Assembly (NCBI GenBank): GCA_963667595.2
Contig: CAXXWD010000010.1
Coordinates: 248,001 to 312,000, forward strand
Source of the DNA: JAHJQZ01 sp963667595
GTDB lineage: Bacteria > Pseudomonadota > Alphaproteobacteria > Rhizobiales > Devosiaceae
Length of the DNA stretch: 64,000 nucleotides
Direction of reading: 5' to 3'
The translations under genes and the position numbers were made by a program. Positions 25,829-34,659 of this stretch are shown piece by piece. The notes below the pieces were generated by a model. It saw only the letters and a list, made by a program, of their open reading frames with translations, ran no database searches and was not told the DNA's origin. The stretch's first letter is position 1. Each line of letters opens with the position of its first letter.

Positions 25829-28000
25829 TCAGTCCTGATCGTCGTCCGTTTCGGACGTACCGTCCCCGGTGCTGCCGCGCCCTGAGAGCGACGGATTGGT
25901 CATGAAATACTCGTGAGCACTGAAAGGCTCCTCCCCCTCGGCAAGCCTGACACGCTGGGAACTCCCGTCGGGGAGCACCTCCCAGCTTTGCTGGTTGTCG
26001 CGAAAATTGGCAATCATGATCTGGTCGAGAATCTGCTTGTGCACAGTCTTGTTGAGCATGGGAACAAGCGCTTCGACCCGTTTGTCGAGATTGCGCGGCA
26101 TGAGATCGGCGGAGGAAATGTAGACGCTGGCCTTGCGCGACGGCATCTCGTAGCCATTGGAAAAACAGTAGATGCGCGAATGTTCGAGGAAACGCCCGAC
26201 GATCGACTTGACCTCGATCGTATCGGAAAAACCGGGAATGCCGGGCCTCAAACAGCAAATACCCCGGACCACCAGCCTCACCTTCACCCCGCTCTGGGAC
26301 GCGGTGTAGAGCGCATCGATGATGTTGGGATCGACCAGCGAATTCATCTTCATCCAGATTTCCGCCGGACGGCCTTCCTGGGCCAGCGCCGTCTCGCGTT
26401 CGATATGATCGATGAGCGTCTGTCTCAGATCGATCGGCGACAGCGAGATCACTTCCATGTCGTTGGGCCGGGCATAGCCGGTCACGAAGTTGAAGATGCG
26501 CGCCACATCGCGGGTGATCCGGGGCTCGGCGGTGAAATAGCTCAGATCGACATAGATCTTGGCGGTAACCGGATGATAGTTGCCCGTGCCGATGTGGCAG
26601 TAGGACACGAGCTTGCCCTTCTCGCGCCTGACGATCTGACTCAGCTTGGCGTGCGTCTTCAATTCCACGAAACCGAAGACCACCTGCGCGCCGGCACGTT
26701 CGAGATCGCGGGCCCAGCGGATATTGGCTTCCTCGTCGAACCGGGCCTTGAGTTCCACCAGGGCCGTGACCGACTTGCCGCTTTCCGCCGCATGGATCAG
26801 CGCCTTGACGATGGGGCTGTCATTGGAGGTGCGATAGAGCGTCTGCTTGATGGCCACGACATCTGGATCGGCGGCTGCCTGCATCAGAAACTGGGCAACG
26901 ACGTCGAAGGTCTCATAAGGGTGGTGGACGAGGATGTCCTTTTCCTTGATGGCCGCGAAAGCGTCGCCATGATGGTCGCGGATGCGCTCCGGAAAACGGG
27001 CGTTATAGGGGACGAACTTGAGATCGGGCCGATCGATGTCGCAGATCTGGGCGATGTCGGACAGGCCGAGAAAGCCCTCGATTTCATAGGTATCGTTCTC
27101 GGCAACGTGCAGTTCGTCGGCAATGTAGCGCCGCAAGGGCCGCGGCATGCGGCAATCGATTTCAAGGCGGATGGTCTGGCCGCGACGGCGCTGCCGAAGC
27201 GCGGACTCCGTTTCCACCACGAGATCTTCGGCCTCGTCGTCGATTTCGATCTCGCTGTCGCGCAGCACCCGGAACGACCCCGACCCGATGATATCGTAGC
27301 CGGGAAAGAGCTGATGGAAAAACAGTTCGACAATGGCATCGATCGTCACCAGCTCGATGCGCCGGTCGGCGCAAAGCTCCGCCGGAAGGGCGATGAAGCG
27401 GTCCATATTGGTCGGAACGCGGATGAGCGCCGTCATGCGCTCGTAGCTGCCCGGCCGCTGCAACAGAAAGGTCAGCGTCAGCCCGCGATTCGGGATGAAG
27501 GGGAACGGATGCGCCGGATCGACCGCGATGGGCGTCAGGACCGGAAAGATTTCGTCGCGGAACAGGTGTTGCAGGTAAGTGACCTGCTCGTCGGAGAGAT
27601 CCCGGGCCTCATGCAGAACGATGTTCTGGGCGAACAGTTCTTCCCTGAGCGTTTGCCACTGGTCCTGCTGTTCGAGATTGAGGTGGCGCGCCAGGGTCGT
27701 GATGTCGTCGAGCTGATCGCTGGGCGACAGCCCGTCAATGCTCAATCGGGACAGTCCGGACCGAATCATGTTCTTGAGGCCGGCGACGCGGACCATGAAG
27801 AACTCGTCGAGATTTGACGCCGAAATCGAAACGAACCGCACGCGTTCGAGCAACGGATGGCTCGGGTTATTCGCCTCTTCGAGCACGCGCAAATTGAATT
27901 GCAGCCAGGACACCTCGCGGTTGACGAACCGCGCCGGGCTCGCTCGCAGGGCGTCGATGTCGGGCGTCGCAACGTCGGTCGTTTGGGAAAGATCATCCAT
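25829..28000 (-). CDS. ppk1: Polyphosphate kinase 1
   Basis: The 723-residue PPK1 polymerises the gamma-phosphate of ATP into polyphosphate. Visible features are the N-terminal helical domain (FVNREVSWLQFNLRVLEEA), head domain, and two phospholipase D-like C domains. The phosphorylated His lies in CHIGTGNYHP, and the second catalytic region is VRGICCLRPG. Length is normal. The start overlaps the end of the HdaA-like gene by 8 bp (ATGGATGA), implying translational coupling. The C-terminal tail is acidic and Ser/Thr-rich. Confidence 0.96.
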   Translation of the reverse strand: MDDLSQTTDVATPDIDALRASPARFVNREVSWLQFNLRVLEEANNPSHPLLERVRFVSISASNLDEFFMVRVAGLKNMIRSGLSRLSIDGLSPSDQLDDITTLARHLNLEQQDQWQTLREELFAQNIVLHEARDLSDEQVTYLQHLFRDEIFPVLTPIAVDPAHPFPFIPNRGLTLTFLLQRPGSYERMTALIRVPTNMDRFIALPAELCADRRIELVTIDAIVELFFHQLFPGYDIIGSGSFRVLRDSEIEIDDEAEDLVVETESALRQRRRGQTIRLEIDCRMPRPLRRYIADELHVAENDTYEIEGFLGLSDIAQICDIDRPDLKFVPYNARFPERIRDHHGDAFAAIKEKDILVHHPYETFDVVAQFLMQAAADPDVVAIKQTLYRTSNDSPIVKALIHAAESGKSVTALVELKARFDEEANIRWARDLERAGAQVVFGFVELKTHAKLSQIVRREKGKLVSYCHIGTGNYHPVTAKIYVDLSYFTAEPRITRDVARIFNFVTGYARPNDMEVISLSPIDLRQTLIDHIERETALAQEGRPAEIWMKMNSLVDPNIIDALYTASQSGVKVRLVVRGICCLRPGIPGFSDTIEVKSIVGRFLEHSRIYCFSNGYEMPSRKASVYISSADLMPRNLDKRVEALVPMLNKTVHKQILDQIMIANFRDNQQSWEVLPDGSSQRVRLAEGEEPFSAHEYFMTNPSLSGRGSTGDGTSETDDDQD

Positions 28001-28688
28001 GACTGTCGTTTGGCTCCGTATTGTGAACGGCGGCCCTGAGGGCTATGGCCTCGGCGGCCACCGACCGGGTGATCGCGGTGCCGCGCGACAGGGCAACTCG
28101 ATCCATGATGTCCACAAGGGCTACCACTTCGTCCGGCGCGCGTTCCATCCTTTTCACCAGATAAGAGACGAGTCCGGGTTCGACCGCAATCTGGCGATCG
28201 GAGAAAAGCTTCACGAACAGTTGCGACAGCAGGGCGTCGTCCGGTGGTTCCAGGTGAAGGGCCGTAGCCAACCGGGCGCGCGAGCGCGCATCCTCGGTCA
28301 CGAGCGGCCAGTCCTGCGGTTCGCTCGCCGCGGTCATCAGCACCGGCCTGTTGGCCCTGATGGAGCGGTTGAGCAGATGGAAAAGACCGGATTCCGGATA
28401 ATTGCCGGAATCGGCATCCTCGACGAGCAGCGGCCTGAGATCCCTGTCGTTCGGCTCCTCATCGAAATCGGACGGGCTGATCATGCGGGCGCCGGCGCGC
28501 CTCATCCAGATGGCGCCGAGATGCGATTTGCCCGATTTGGTCGGTCCGATCAAAAGCGAAAGCGGCCCCGGCCAGGCGGGAAAGCCGGTGACGTGTCGCC
28601 AGGCCAGTTCGTTGCACGCGGCAACGACGAAATCGTCTTCTTCGTAAGAAGGCGTATGGCCGAGATCGAGAACGAGCTGGCGTGTCAC
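27993..28688 (-). CDS. hdaA: DnaA-related protein HdaA (regulatory inactivation of DnaA)
   Basis: This is a small AAA+ protein (231 residues from the GTG at 28688) with the DnaA-like fold: N-terminal clamp-binding-type segment RQLVLDLGH, a P-loop region in LLIGPTKSGKSHL (Walker A, GPTKSGKS), Walker B-like LLVEDAD, sensor and arginine-rich segments (ARSRARLA), and a C-terminal lid. HdaA acts with the sliding clamp to promote ATP hydrolysis by DnaA and limit re-initiation. The start is uncertain: an ATG at 28757 would add 23 residues. It lies between perM and ppk1, the usual rhizobial context. Confidence 0.85.
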   Translation of the reverse strand: MTRQLVLDLGHTPSYEEDDFVVAACNELAWRHVTGFPAWPGPLSLLIGPTKSGKSHLGAIWMRRAGARMISPSDFDEEPNDRDLRPLLVEDADSGNYPESGLFHLLNRSIRANRPVLMTAASEPQDWPLVTEDARSRARLATALHLEPPDDALLSQLFVKLFSDRQIAVEPGLVSYLVKRMERAPDEVVALVDIMDRVALSRGTAITRSVAAEAIALRAAVHNTEPNDSHG

Positions 28689-28740
28689 GGGGTGATTATC
28701 CTCTGGCCGGAAACCGGGTCTGCCGGCAGCGCTGTTTGTA

Positions 28741-29832
28741 TCAGGCTTCCGGCTCATCGGCTTTGTCCTCGGCATGGGTGCCGAGATAAAGAACGCTCGA
28801 TTTATACTTGCGGACGACGAAACGCACCAAAACACCGGTGATGGCGATCATCGGCACCGCCAGGACGATGCCGATCGGGCCGAAAATGAGGCCGAAGGCA
28901 AATAGCGCGAACATCAGCCAGACCGGATGCACACCGATCGAATTACCCACAAGATTTGGATAAAGCACATTGGCTTCAATGAACTGGCCGACCACGAAGA
29001 TTCCGAAAAGCGCGGTGAGCATCACGCCGTCCGACCAGAACTGCACGAGCCCGACGCTGATGGACAGGGCGAACCCGGTCAAAAATCCCACATAGGGGAC
29101 AAAACTGAGGATGCCGATGGTCAAGCCGATGGCGATGGAGAAATTGAGTCCGATCACCGTCAGCGTGATGCCGTAATAGAGCCCGAGGATGATCATGATC
29201 AGACCCTGTCCGCGGATGACGCCGGACATGACCCGATCGATATCGCCGAGAACGCGCCGGATTTCCTCGCGATAGGTGCGCGGCAGCAGTTCGTCGAAAC
29301 TTTTGATCATGCGCTCCCAGTCGAGCAGCAGATAGAAGGCGACGACAGGCGTGACGATCAACACGCCAAGCGCGTTGATCAGCGTCAGTCCCGATTGCAT
29401 GACCTGGGCCAGCAGGCCGCCGACAACGCCGACCCCCTGATTGAGCACCTCGGTCAGCGACGTCTGGAACTGTGCCACACGCTCTTCACCGAGCTTGTCG
29501 AGCCATTCAGGCACCCTTTGGGTCACCAGATCCTGCAACTCGCCGTAATAGCTCGGCAAACGCATGACCAGCCCGAACGCCTGTTGCACAGCCAGCGGCG
29601 CGATGAGCAAGAAAGCGGTCAGGAAAATGGCAACGGCAATCGCCAGAATGACGATCGACGCCCAGATGCGCGAAAAATGCCAGCGTTCGAGCTGGTCGGC
29701 GACCGGATCGAGCAGATAGGCGAGCGTGATTCCCAAGATGAACGGCAAAAGGATTCCGCGGAACACCCAAAGCGCCAGAATCGTAACCGCCAACAGAAAA
29801 AGCCAGATCTTGATCTGGTTTTGCAGGGACAT
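28741..29832 (-). CDS. AI-2E family transporter (PerM-like)
   Basis: The 363-residue protein has two N-terminal membrane segments, a cytoplasmic or amphipathic middle (about 90-150, VTQRVPEWLDKLGEERVAQFQ) and five or six C-terminal segments, the pattern of the AI-2E/PerM (UPF0118) family. Members have been tied to autoinducer-2 export or sodium/proton antiport; none can be assigned here. It ends 52 bp before the chosen hdaA start and is the first gene of the perM-hdaA-ppk1-ppx run. It is divergent from purM. Confidence 0.88.
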   Translation of the reverse strand: MSLQNQIKIWLFLLAVTILALWVFRGILLPFILGITLAYLLDPVADQLERWHFSRIWASIVILAIAVAIFLTAFLLIAPLAVQQAFGLVMRLPSYYGELQDLVTQRVPEWLDKLGEERVAQFQTSLTEVLNQGVGVVGGLLAQVMQSGLTLINALGVLIVTPVVAFYLLLDWERMIKSFDELLPRTYREEIRRVLGDIDRVMSGVIRGQGLIMIILGLYYGITLTVIGLNFSIAIGLTIGILSFVPYVGFLTGFALSISVGLVQFWSDGVMLTALFGIFVVGQFIEANVLYPNLVGNSIGVHPVWLMFALFAFGLIFGPIGIVLAVPMIAITGVLVRFVVRKYKSSVLYLGTHAEDKADEPEA

Positions 29833-29952
29833 GGAGCACGCAACCCTTGCGTCATGGATAAGGAGCCGATATCAGCGCTGATACTGCCGCTCCCGCTCCC
29901 GTACAATGATTTTTCCGAACGCGGCAATACGATCCCAAAGCGACGCAATGCC

Positions 29953-31029
29953 ATGTCCGATACCGAGAAGCTGCCATCAAACGGACTGTCATACAAGCAG
30001 GCCGGGGTGGATATCGACGCCGGCAACGCCCTTGTCCAGGCGATCAAGCCGGCCGTGCGTTCGACGCGCCGTTCGGGCGCCGACGGCGAGATCGGCGGAT
30101 TCGGCGGGCTGTTCGACCTCAAGGCCGCCGGCTTTTCCGATCCGGTTCTGGTGGCCGCCAATGACGGGGTCGGCACGAAACTGAAAATCGCCATCGAGAC
30201 GGGCATCCACGACACCATCGGTATCGATCTGGTTGCCATGAGCGTCAACGATCTCGTCGTTCAGGGTGCGGAGCCACTGTTTTTCCTCGATTATTTCGCC
30301 ACTGGCGCGCTCGATGTGGCAGCTGGAACCAAAATCGTCGAAGGCATCGCCGAAGGTTGCCGTCAGGCCGGCTGCGCCCTGATCGGCGGTGAAACAGCCG
30401 AAATGCCGGGCATGTACGCCGCAGGCGATTACGACCTCGCCGGCTTTGCGGTGGGCGCCGCCGAACGCGGCGCGCTTTTGCCACGCACCGATATCGTCGC
30501 CGGTGACGTCCTGGTCGGCATCGCCTCCTCGGGTCTTCACTCCAACGGCTTCTCGCTGGTCAGAAAGCTCGTCGAGCTGTCGGGCGTTCCCTATAGCGCG
30601 CCTGCCCCCTTCGATCCGGATGCAACCCTCGGCGAAGCGCTGCTCGTGCCGACACTCATCTACGTCAAGCCGGTCCTTGCCGCGCTCAAAGCCGGGATCG
30701 GCATCAAGGCCCTGGCTCATATCACCGGCGGCGGGTTTGTTGACAACATCCCGCGTGTGCTGCCCGACACGCTCTCAGCCCATGTCGATCTCAAAACGGT
30801 GGCCGTGCCACCGGTTTTTAGCTGGCTGGCGCGGGTCGGCGGCTTGAGCGAACATGAAATGGTGCGCACCTTCAATTGCGGCGTCGGCATGGTGGCGGTT
30901 GTGGCGCCCGACGAAGCGAACGCACTGGTCAAATCTCTGGCCGAAGCCGGTGAATACGCGAGCGTCATCGGCGAACTCAGACCACGCGACAATGCTCCCG
31001 TCACTTTTTCCGGCAGGCTCGGCCTCTGA
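29953..31029 (+). CDS. purM: Phosphoribosylformylglycinamidine cyclo-ligase (AIR synthetase)
   Basis: PurM closes the imidazole ring in purine synthesis (FGAM plus ATP to AIR). The 358-residue protein has the N-terminal ATP-binding block GGFGGLFDL, the VAANDGVGTKLKIA loop, GGETAEMPGMY and the C-terminal HITGGGFVDNIPR. The ATG at 29953 is chosen as it matches usual family length; the reading frame is open far upstream only by chance antisense to perM. The stop overlaps the purN start (TGATG). Confidence 0.95.
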   Translation: MSDTEKLPSNGLSYKQAGVDIDAGNALVQAIKPAVRSTRRSGADGEIGGFGGLFDLKAAGFSDPVLVAANDGVGTKLKIAIETGIHDTIGIDLVAMSVNDLVVQGAEPLFFLDYFATGALDVAAGTKIVEGIAEGCRQAGCALIGGETAEMPGMYAAGDYDLAGFAVGAAERGALLPRTDIVAGDVLVGIASSGLHSNGFSLVRKLVELSGVPYSAPAPFDPDATLGEALLVPTLIYVKPVLAALKAGIGIKALAHITGGGFVDNIPRVLPDTLSAHVDLKTVAVPPVFSWLARVGGLSEHEMVRTFNCGVGMVAVVAPDEANALVKSLAEAGEYASVIGELRPRDNAPVTFSGRLGL

Positions 31030-31616
31030 TGGACAAAAAACGCGTCGCTGTTCTGATTTCCGGGCGTGGCTCCAACATGGCCGCGCTGATCGAAGCGGCA
31101 AAGGCGCCGGACTATCCGGCCGAAATCGTCGGCGTTATCGCCAACACGCCCAAGGCGGCCGGCCTCGAAACGGCAAAGGCCGAAGGCATTCAAACGGCGG
31201 TTATCCGCCTCAAGGATTACGCGGACAAGCAGGCGGCGGACGCTGCCATTGCCGGTCAATTCGACGCCTGGGCGGTTGATCTCGTCTGTCTGGCCGGGTT
31301 CATGCGCCTGCTCGGTCCGGATCTCTGCGAAAGCTGGCGGGGCCGGATTCTCAATATCCACCCTGCCCTGTTGCCGGCCTTTCCCGGCCTCGACACCCAT
31401 GAACGGGCCATCGCGGCCGGCGTCAGGGAACATGGCTGCACCGTTCATTTCGTCACCGCCGGCATGGACGAAGGCCCGATTATCGGGCAGGCCCGCGTGC
31501 CGGTCTTGCCCGACGACACGCCGGAAACGCTGGCCGCCCGGGTGCTCGAAAAGGAGCACAAGCTTTACCCGGCCGCCCTGGCCCGTGTGGCGCGCGGCGA
31601 AATCGGCATGGACTGA
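31029..31616 (+). CDS. purN: Phosphoribosylglycinamide formyltransferase
   Basis: The 195-residue PurN formylates GAR using 10-formyltetrahydrofolate. The N-terminal Rossmann motif is LISGRGSNMAALI, and the catalytic triad is visible as Asn and His in ILNIHPALLP, a second His in GCTVHFV and Asp in GMDEGPI. Its start overlaps the purM stop by one base, so the two are translated together. Confidence 0.96.
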   Translation: MDKKRVAVLISGRGSNMAALIEAAKAPDYPAEIVGVIANTPKAAGLETAKAEGIQTAVIRLKDYADKQAADAAIAGQFDAWAVDLVCLAGFMRLLGPDLCESWRGRILNIHPALLPAFPGLDTHERAIAAGVREHGCTVHFVTAGMDEGPIIGQARVPVLPDDTPETLAARVLEKEHKLYPAALARVARGEIGMD

Positions 31617-31725
31617 CCCCTTGCCGGACCGATCCCTCCGGAAGATGTCCGGCAATGTCAAAATCGGTTCGACCGGATGAATTTCGCCCGGTACACGAGC
31701 GTTCCCGAACCAATGGAGAACGCAT

Positions 31726-32625
31726 GTGCCGCTACGCTACTGGGCCCTGATCCTTTTCCTCGGAGCCGTGTGGGGCGGTTCCTTCCTGTTCAACGCCATC
31801 CTGATCCGCGAGATCGATCCGCTCTGGGTCTCGGCGGGCCGCGTCACCATCGGCGCCGTCATCTGCTGGATCTACCTTCTCGCCACGAAAGGCCAATTGC
31901 CGCGCGATCCCGCGCTTTACGGACAATTGCTGATCCTCGGCGTGATCAATTACGCCATTCCGTTTGCCCTGTTTCCCTATGCCGAACGGTACATTTCCAG
32001 CGGCATCACCGGCGTGATCAGCGGACTGGCGCCGATGACCACCGTCATCGTCTCCCATCTCTGGCCGGGGGGCGAAAAAGCGAATTGGAACAAGGTCGTC
32101 GGCGTTTTCATCGGCTTTGTTGGCGCGGTGGTTCTCGCCGCGCCAGCGCTCGCCCAGGGCGGGTCCGCCGACCTCATCGCCATCCTTTTGGCCTATGCCG
32201 CCACCATCTGCTACGCCGTCAGCTTCAATTACGCCCGCCGGTTTTGTGCCATCGAGCCGGCCAGCATCGCCACGCTTTCCTTGAGCGGCGCGGCGCTGGT
32301 CAGCGTTCCGTTCGCCTTCATCATGGCAGGCGCACCAGTTATCACCCGTGCCAAAACCTGGGGTGCCCTGTTCGGCCTCGGGTTCCTGTCGACAAGCTTT
32401 TCCATGCTGCTGCTCTTCTGGATCCTGCCACGGGTCGGACCGAACAATGTCGCGCTCAACACCTTCGTCACGCCGATTTCGGCGCTGATCCTGGGGTCTC
32501 TCGTCCTGCACGAAACTCTGGCGCCGGTACACTTTATCGGCGTCGCCATCATCTTTGTCGGCCTGATCGCCACGGACGGACGATTTATTAAGACTTTTCA
32601 ATGGCCGGATAAACAGGAGTCCTAA
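31726..32625 (+). CDS. EamA/DMT-family transporter
   Basis: The 299-residue protein has ten hydrophobic segments in two EamA repeats (RhaT/YdcZ fold), beginning RYWALILFLGAVWGGSFLFN. It is an inner-membrane drug/metabolite exporter of unknown substrate. The start is a GTG at 31726 with GGAG eight nt upstream. It lies about 110 bp after purN on the same strand. Its 3' end borders an AT-rich islet: the last codons (TTTCAATGGCCGGATAAACAG) are followed at once by low-GC sequence. Confidence 0.88.
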   Translation: MPLRYWALILFLGAVWGGSFLFNAILIREIDPLWVSAGRVTIGAVICWIYLLATKGQLPRDPALYGQLLILGVINYAIPFALFPYAERYISSGITGVISGLAPMTTVIVSHLWPGGEKANWNKVVGVFIGFVGAVVLAAPALAQGGSADLIAILLAYAATICYAVSFNYARRFCAIEPASIATLSLSGAALVSVPFAFIMAGAPVITRAKTWGALFGLGFLSTSFSMLLLFWILPRVGPNNVALNTFVTPISALILGSLVLHETLAPVHFIGVAIIFVGLIATDGRFIKTFQWPDKQES

Positions 32626-32630
32626 ACTCT

Positions 32631-32957
32631 CTAGTTTTTTGGTCTCTCTTCTAAACTAATAGTTTCCTTGCCTTCGTCATTTTCAACCCGACTTCTCGGG
32701 CTTTGTTTTATCAGATCAGTAACACCATCTCTGAACCACAGGTAGTTTTTGTGAAATAAGCTATATAGGAATACAAATATCAAGAATACTATAGCAGCTC
32801 CGATAACATGACCTACCCACCATGGGTACTTATCAACAGGTACTGTAGCAATTAGTGGTACAGCAAAAAGACAGGTCAAACCAACTGGATCAGCGATCGC
32901 AACTAGGTGATCAGCTGACGCTTTAAGAAAATCCCCAACAGCTTTTAAATCAGTCAT
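32631..32957 (-). CDS. Hypothetical membrane protein in AT-rich islet (108 aa)
   Basis: No family recognised. An N-terminal amphipathic helix (residues 1-22) is followed by two membrane segments (about 25-43 and 48-67) and a charged cytoplasmic tail ending in Glu/Lys-rich sequence. AT-rich codons contrast with the flanking transporter genes, which suggests horizontal gain. No Shine-Dalgarno is visible; a perfect 9-bp hairpin (32960-32984) ends two bases before the ATG and occupies that position. A later start would remove the helix. Confidence 0.55.
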   Translation of the reverse strand: MTDLKAVGDFLKASADHLVAIADPVGLTCLFAVPLIATVPVDKYPWWVGHVIGAAIVFLIFVFLYSLFHKNYLWFRDGVTDLIKQSPRSRVENDEGKETISLEERPKN

Positions 32958-32959
32958 AG

Positions 32960-32984
32960 GACTGCATCCACTTTAGATGCAGTC
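32960..32984 (-). promoter_or_regulatory. Hairpin abutting the start codon of the 108-aa membrane protein
   Basis: Perfect 9-bp arms GACTGCATC (32960-32968) and GATGCAGTC (32976-32984) with a 7-nt loop. No T-run follows on either strand, so a terminator is unlikely. It might be an operator or an RNA structure limiting translation. Confidence 0.45.
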
Positions 32985-33042
32985 AACATGAACAGATATT
33001 ATTTATGAATCGTAAACCAACTTGGGGGTATGCAACCAAAAA

Positions 33043-33315
33043 TTAAGTGCTGCGCTTTCGACGCAATGCCCAACTACGCAAAGAGGCAACAAACGCAAAA
33101 CCAAATATAGACGTTATAATCGCACAGACCGTGTTTTGGCTGTCGTTCACAAGAATATATATATAGATTATGTAGGCAATTGCACTTATAGCAAACAAAG
33201 CAAGAACTACGCCTGCCCAAATCGCCTCTGTGTCCAGCTTCCGCATACCGTACTCACTACGATCGGATTTATAACGTTGCTGAGGAACGGATGTTTCACG
33301 AGCAAGTACGATCAT
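33043..33315 (-). CDS. Hypothetical two-pass membrane protein in AT-rich islet (90 aa)
   Basis: No family recognised. A polar N-terminus (1-31, rich in Arg/Ser/Glu) precedes two membrane segments (about 33-54 with IIYIYIL, and 63-80), then a basic tail LRRKRST. GGAG lies 7 nt before the ATG at 33315. Codon use is AT-rich like its downstream neighbour, so the pair was probably acquired together between the DMT and MFS transporter genes. A small-membrane-protein toxin or phage-defence role cannot be shown from sequence. Confidence 0.55.
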   Translation of the reverse strand: MIVLARETSVPQQRYKSDRSEYGMRKLDTEAIWAGVVLALFAISAIAYIIYIYILVNDSQNTVCAIITSIFGFAFVASLRSWALRRKRST

Positions 33316-33462
33316 GCGCTACTCCTTTTAAGGGAAAGTGCGCGCGCATGGTTAATTTTGAGTAAAAGCCAATCTGGGCGACCTTTGGCTTAATATAATA
33401 TCTCACTAACGATTTCTTTTTTCCCAAATGGGTACATCGTGTCTAGTTATCGTCGTTCGAAT

Positions 33463-34659
33463 CTAGTGATTCTGAACTAATAGTCCGATCAGGGCTAACG
33501 TGGCGATGCCTGCGCTGGCCACGAACGTCGTCGCCGATCCGGCCATATCCCAGATCAGCCCCGCGCCGGCGCTGGCGACAAGAAGCGCGACGCCGGACAG
33601 CATGTTGTAGACCCCGAAACCCGTGCCGCGCAGATTGGCCGGCACGGTTTCGGCGATCAGGCTCGCAATGAGACCCTGGGTCAGCCCCAGATGCAGGCCC
33701 CACAGCATCACGCCAATCGCAAATCCCATCAGCCCGGGTGAGAATGCCAAAACGAGATCCGCAAGAACGAAGGGAACCACACCGACGGCAAGGGCCGTCA
33801 CCTTGTTCACCCGGTCGGCGACGACTCCGGCGGGATAGCTGGAAAAGGCATAGACCAGGTTCATCACGACCAGCACGGCCGGGGTCCAGACCATGGCCAG
33901 ACCGACGTCCTGCGACTTGAGGATGAGAAAGGCCTCGGAGAACCGGGCGAGCGAGAACAGGGTCGCGATAAAGGTGATGCGCCAGTAGGCGGCGCCGAGG
34001 CGGCCGAGTTCGGATCGGGAGAACGGCGGCTTGGCCGGCCGCGCGGACCGGGTTGTTTCAGGTTCCTTCACGGCCAGGATCAGGACGGCAACGCACATGA
34101 AGGCCGGGATGACGGCAATCCAGAAGATCAGGCGGATATTGTCGCTGCTCAAAGCCATGAGCGCGATAGCCAGAAGCGGGCCGACGAACGCCCCGACCGT
34201 ATCGAGGGATTGCCTGAGGCCGAAGGACGCCCCTCTGAGATCGGGTGGCGCAATATCGGCCACAAGCGCATCGCGCGGCGCGCCGCGAATGCCCTTGCCG
34301 ATACGGTCGATGAAACGCGCCGCCATCAGCCAGCCGATCGAATCGGCAAGCGGAAAGATCGGCTTGGTCAGCGCCGCCAGCCCATAGCCGATGACGGCAA
34401 GACGCTTGCGCCGCCCGAGCCAGTCCGACAGCGTGCCGGAAAACACCTTGGTGATGGCGGCGATGGATTCGGCCACGCCTTCGATCACGCCGACCAGCGC
34501 CATCGAAGCGCCCATGGCGCCGACCATATAGACCGGCAAAAGGGCGTGGATCATCTCCGAGGAGATGTCCATGAAAAGCGACGTGAACCCGATCGCCCAG
34601 ATGCCCGCTGGTATGCGGCGCCACACCGGACGGAACGACGCTGCGCTCCCGTTTTTCAA
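33463..34659 (-). CDS. MFS transporter
   Basis: The 398-residue protein has about twelve membrane segments. The loop between TM2 and TM3 reads GTLSDWLGRRKRLAVIG, the major-facilitator signature. Substrate unknown; the sequence resembles the drug-efflux (YfkF/YajR-like) set. The start is TTG at 34659, overlapping the gatB stop (TTGA); a GTG 12 codons further in is an alternative. The last codons are AT-rich and run into the islet. Confidence 0.85.
   Translation of the reverse strand: MKNGSAASFRPVWRRIPAGIWAIGFTSLFMDISSEMIHALLPVYMVGAMGASMALVGVIEGVAESIAAITKVFSGTLSDWLGRRKRLAVIGYGLAALTKPIFPLADSIGWLMAARFIDRIGKGIRGAPRDALVADIAPPDLRGASFGLRQSLDTVGAFVGPLLAIALMALSSDNIRLIFWIAVIPAFMCVAVLILAVKEPETTRSARPAKPPFSRSELGRLGAAYWRITFIATLFSLARFSEAFLILKSQDVGLAMVWTPAVLVVMNLVYAFSSYPAGVVADRVNKVTALAVGVVPFVLADLVLAFSPGLMGFAIGVMLWGLHLGLTQGLIASLIAETVPANLRGTGFGVYNMLSGVALLVASAGAGLIWDMAGSATTFVASAGIATLALIGLLVQNH

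Noticed and set aside
28927..29950. Upstream extension of the purM frame
   Set aside because: It is open only as antisense to the PerM-like gene; purM starts at 29953.
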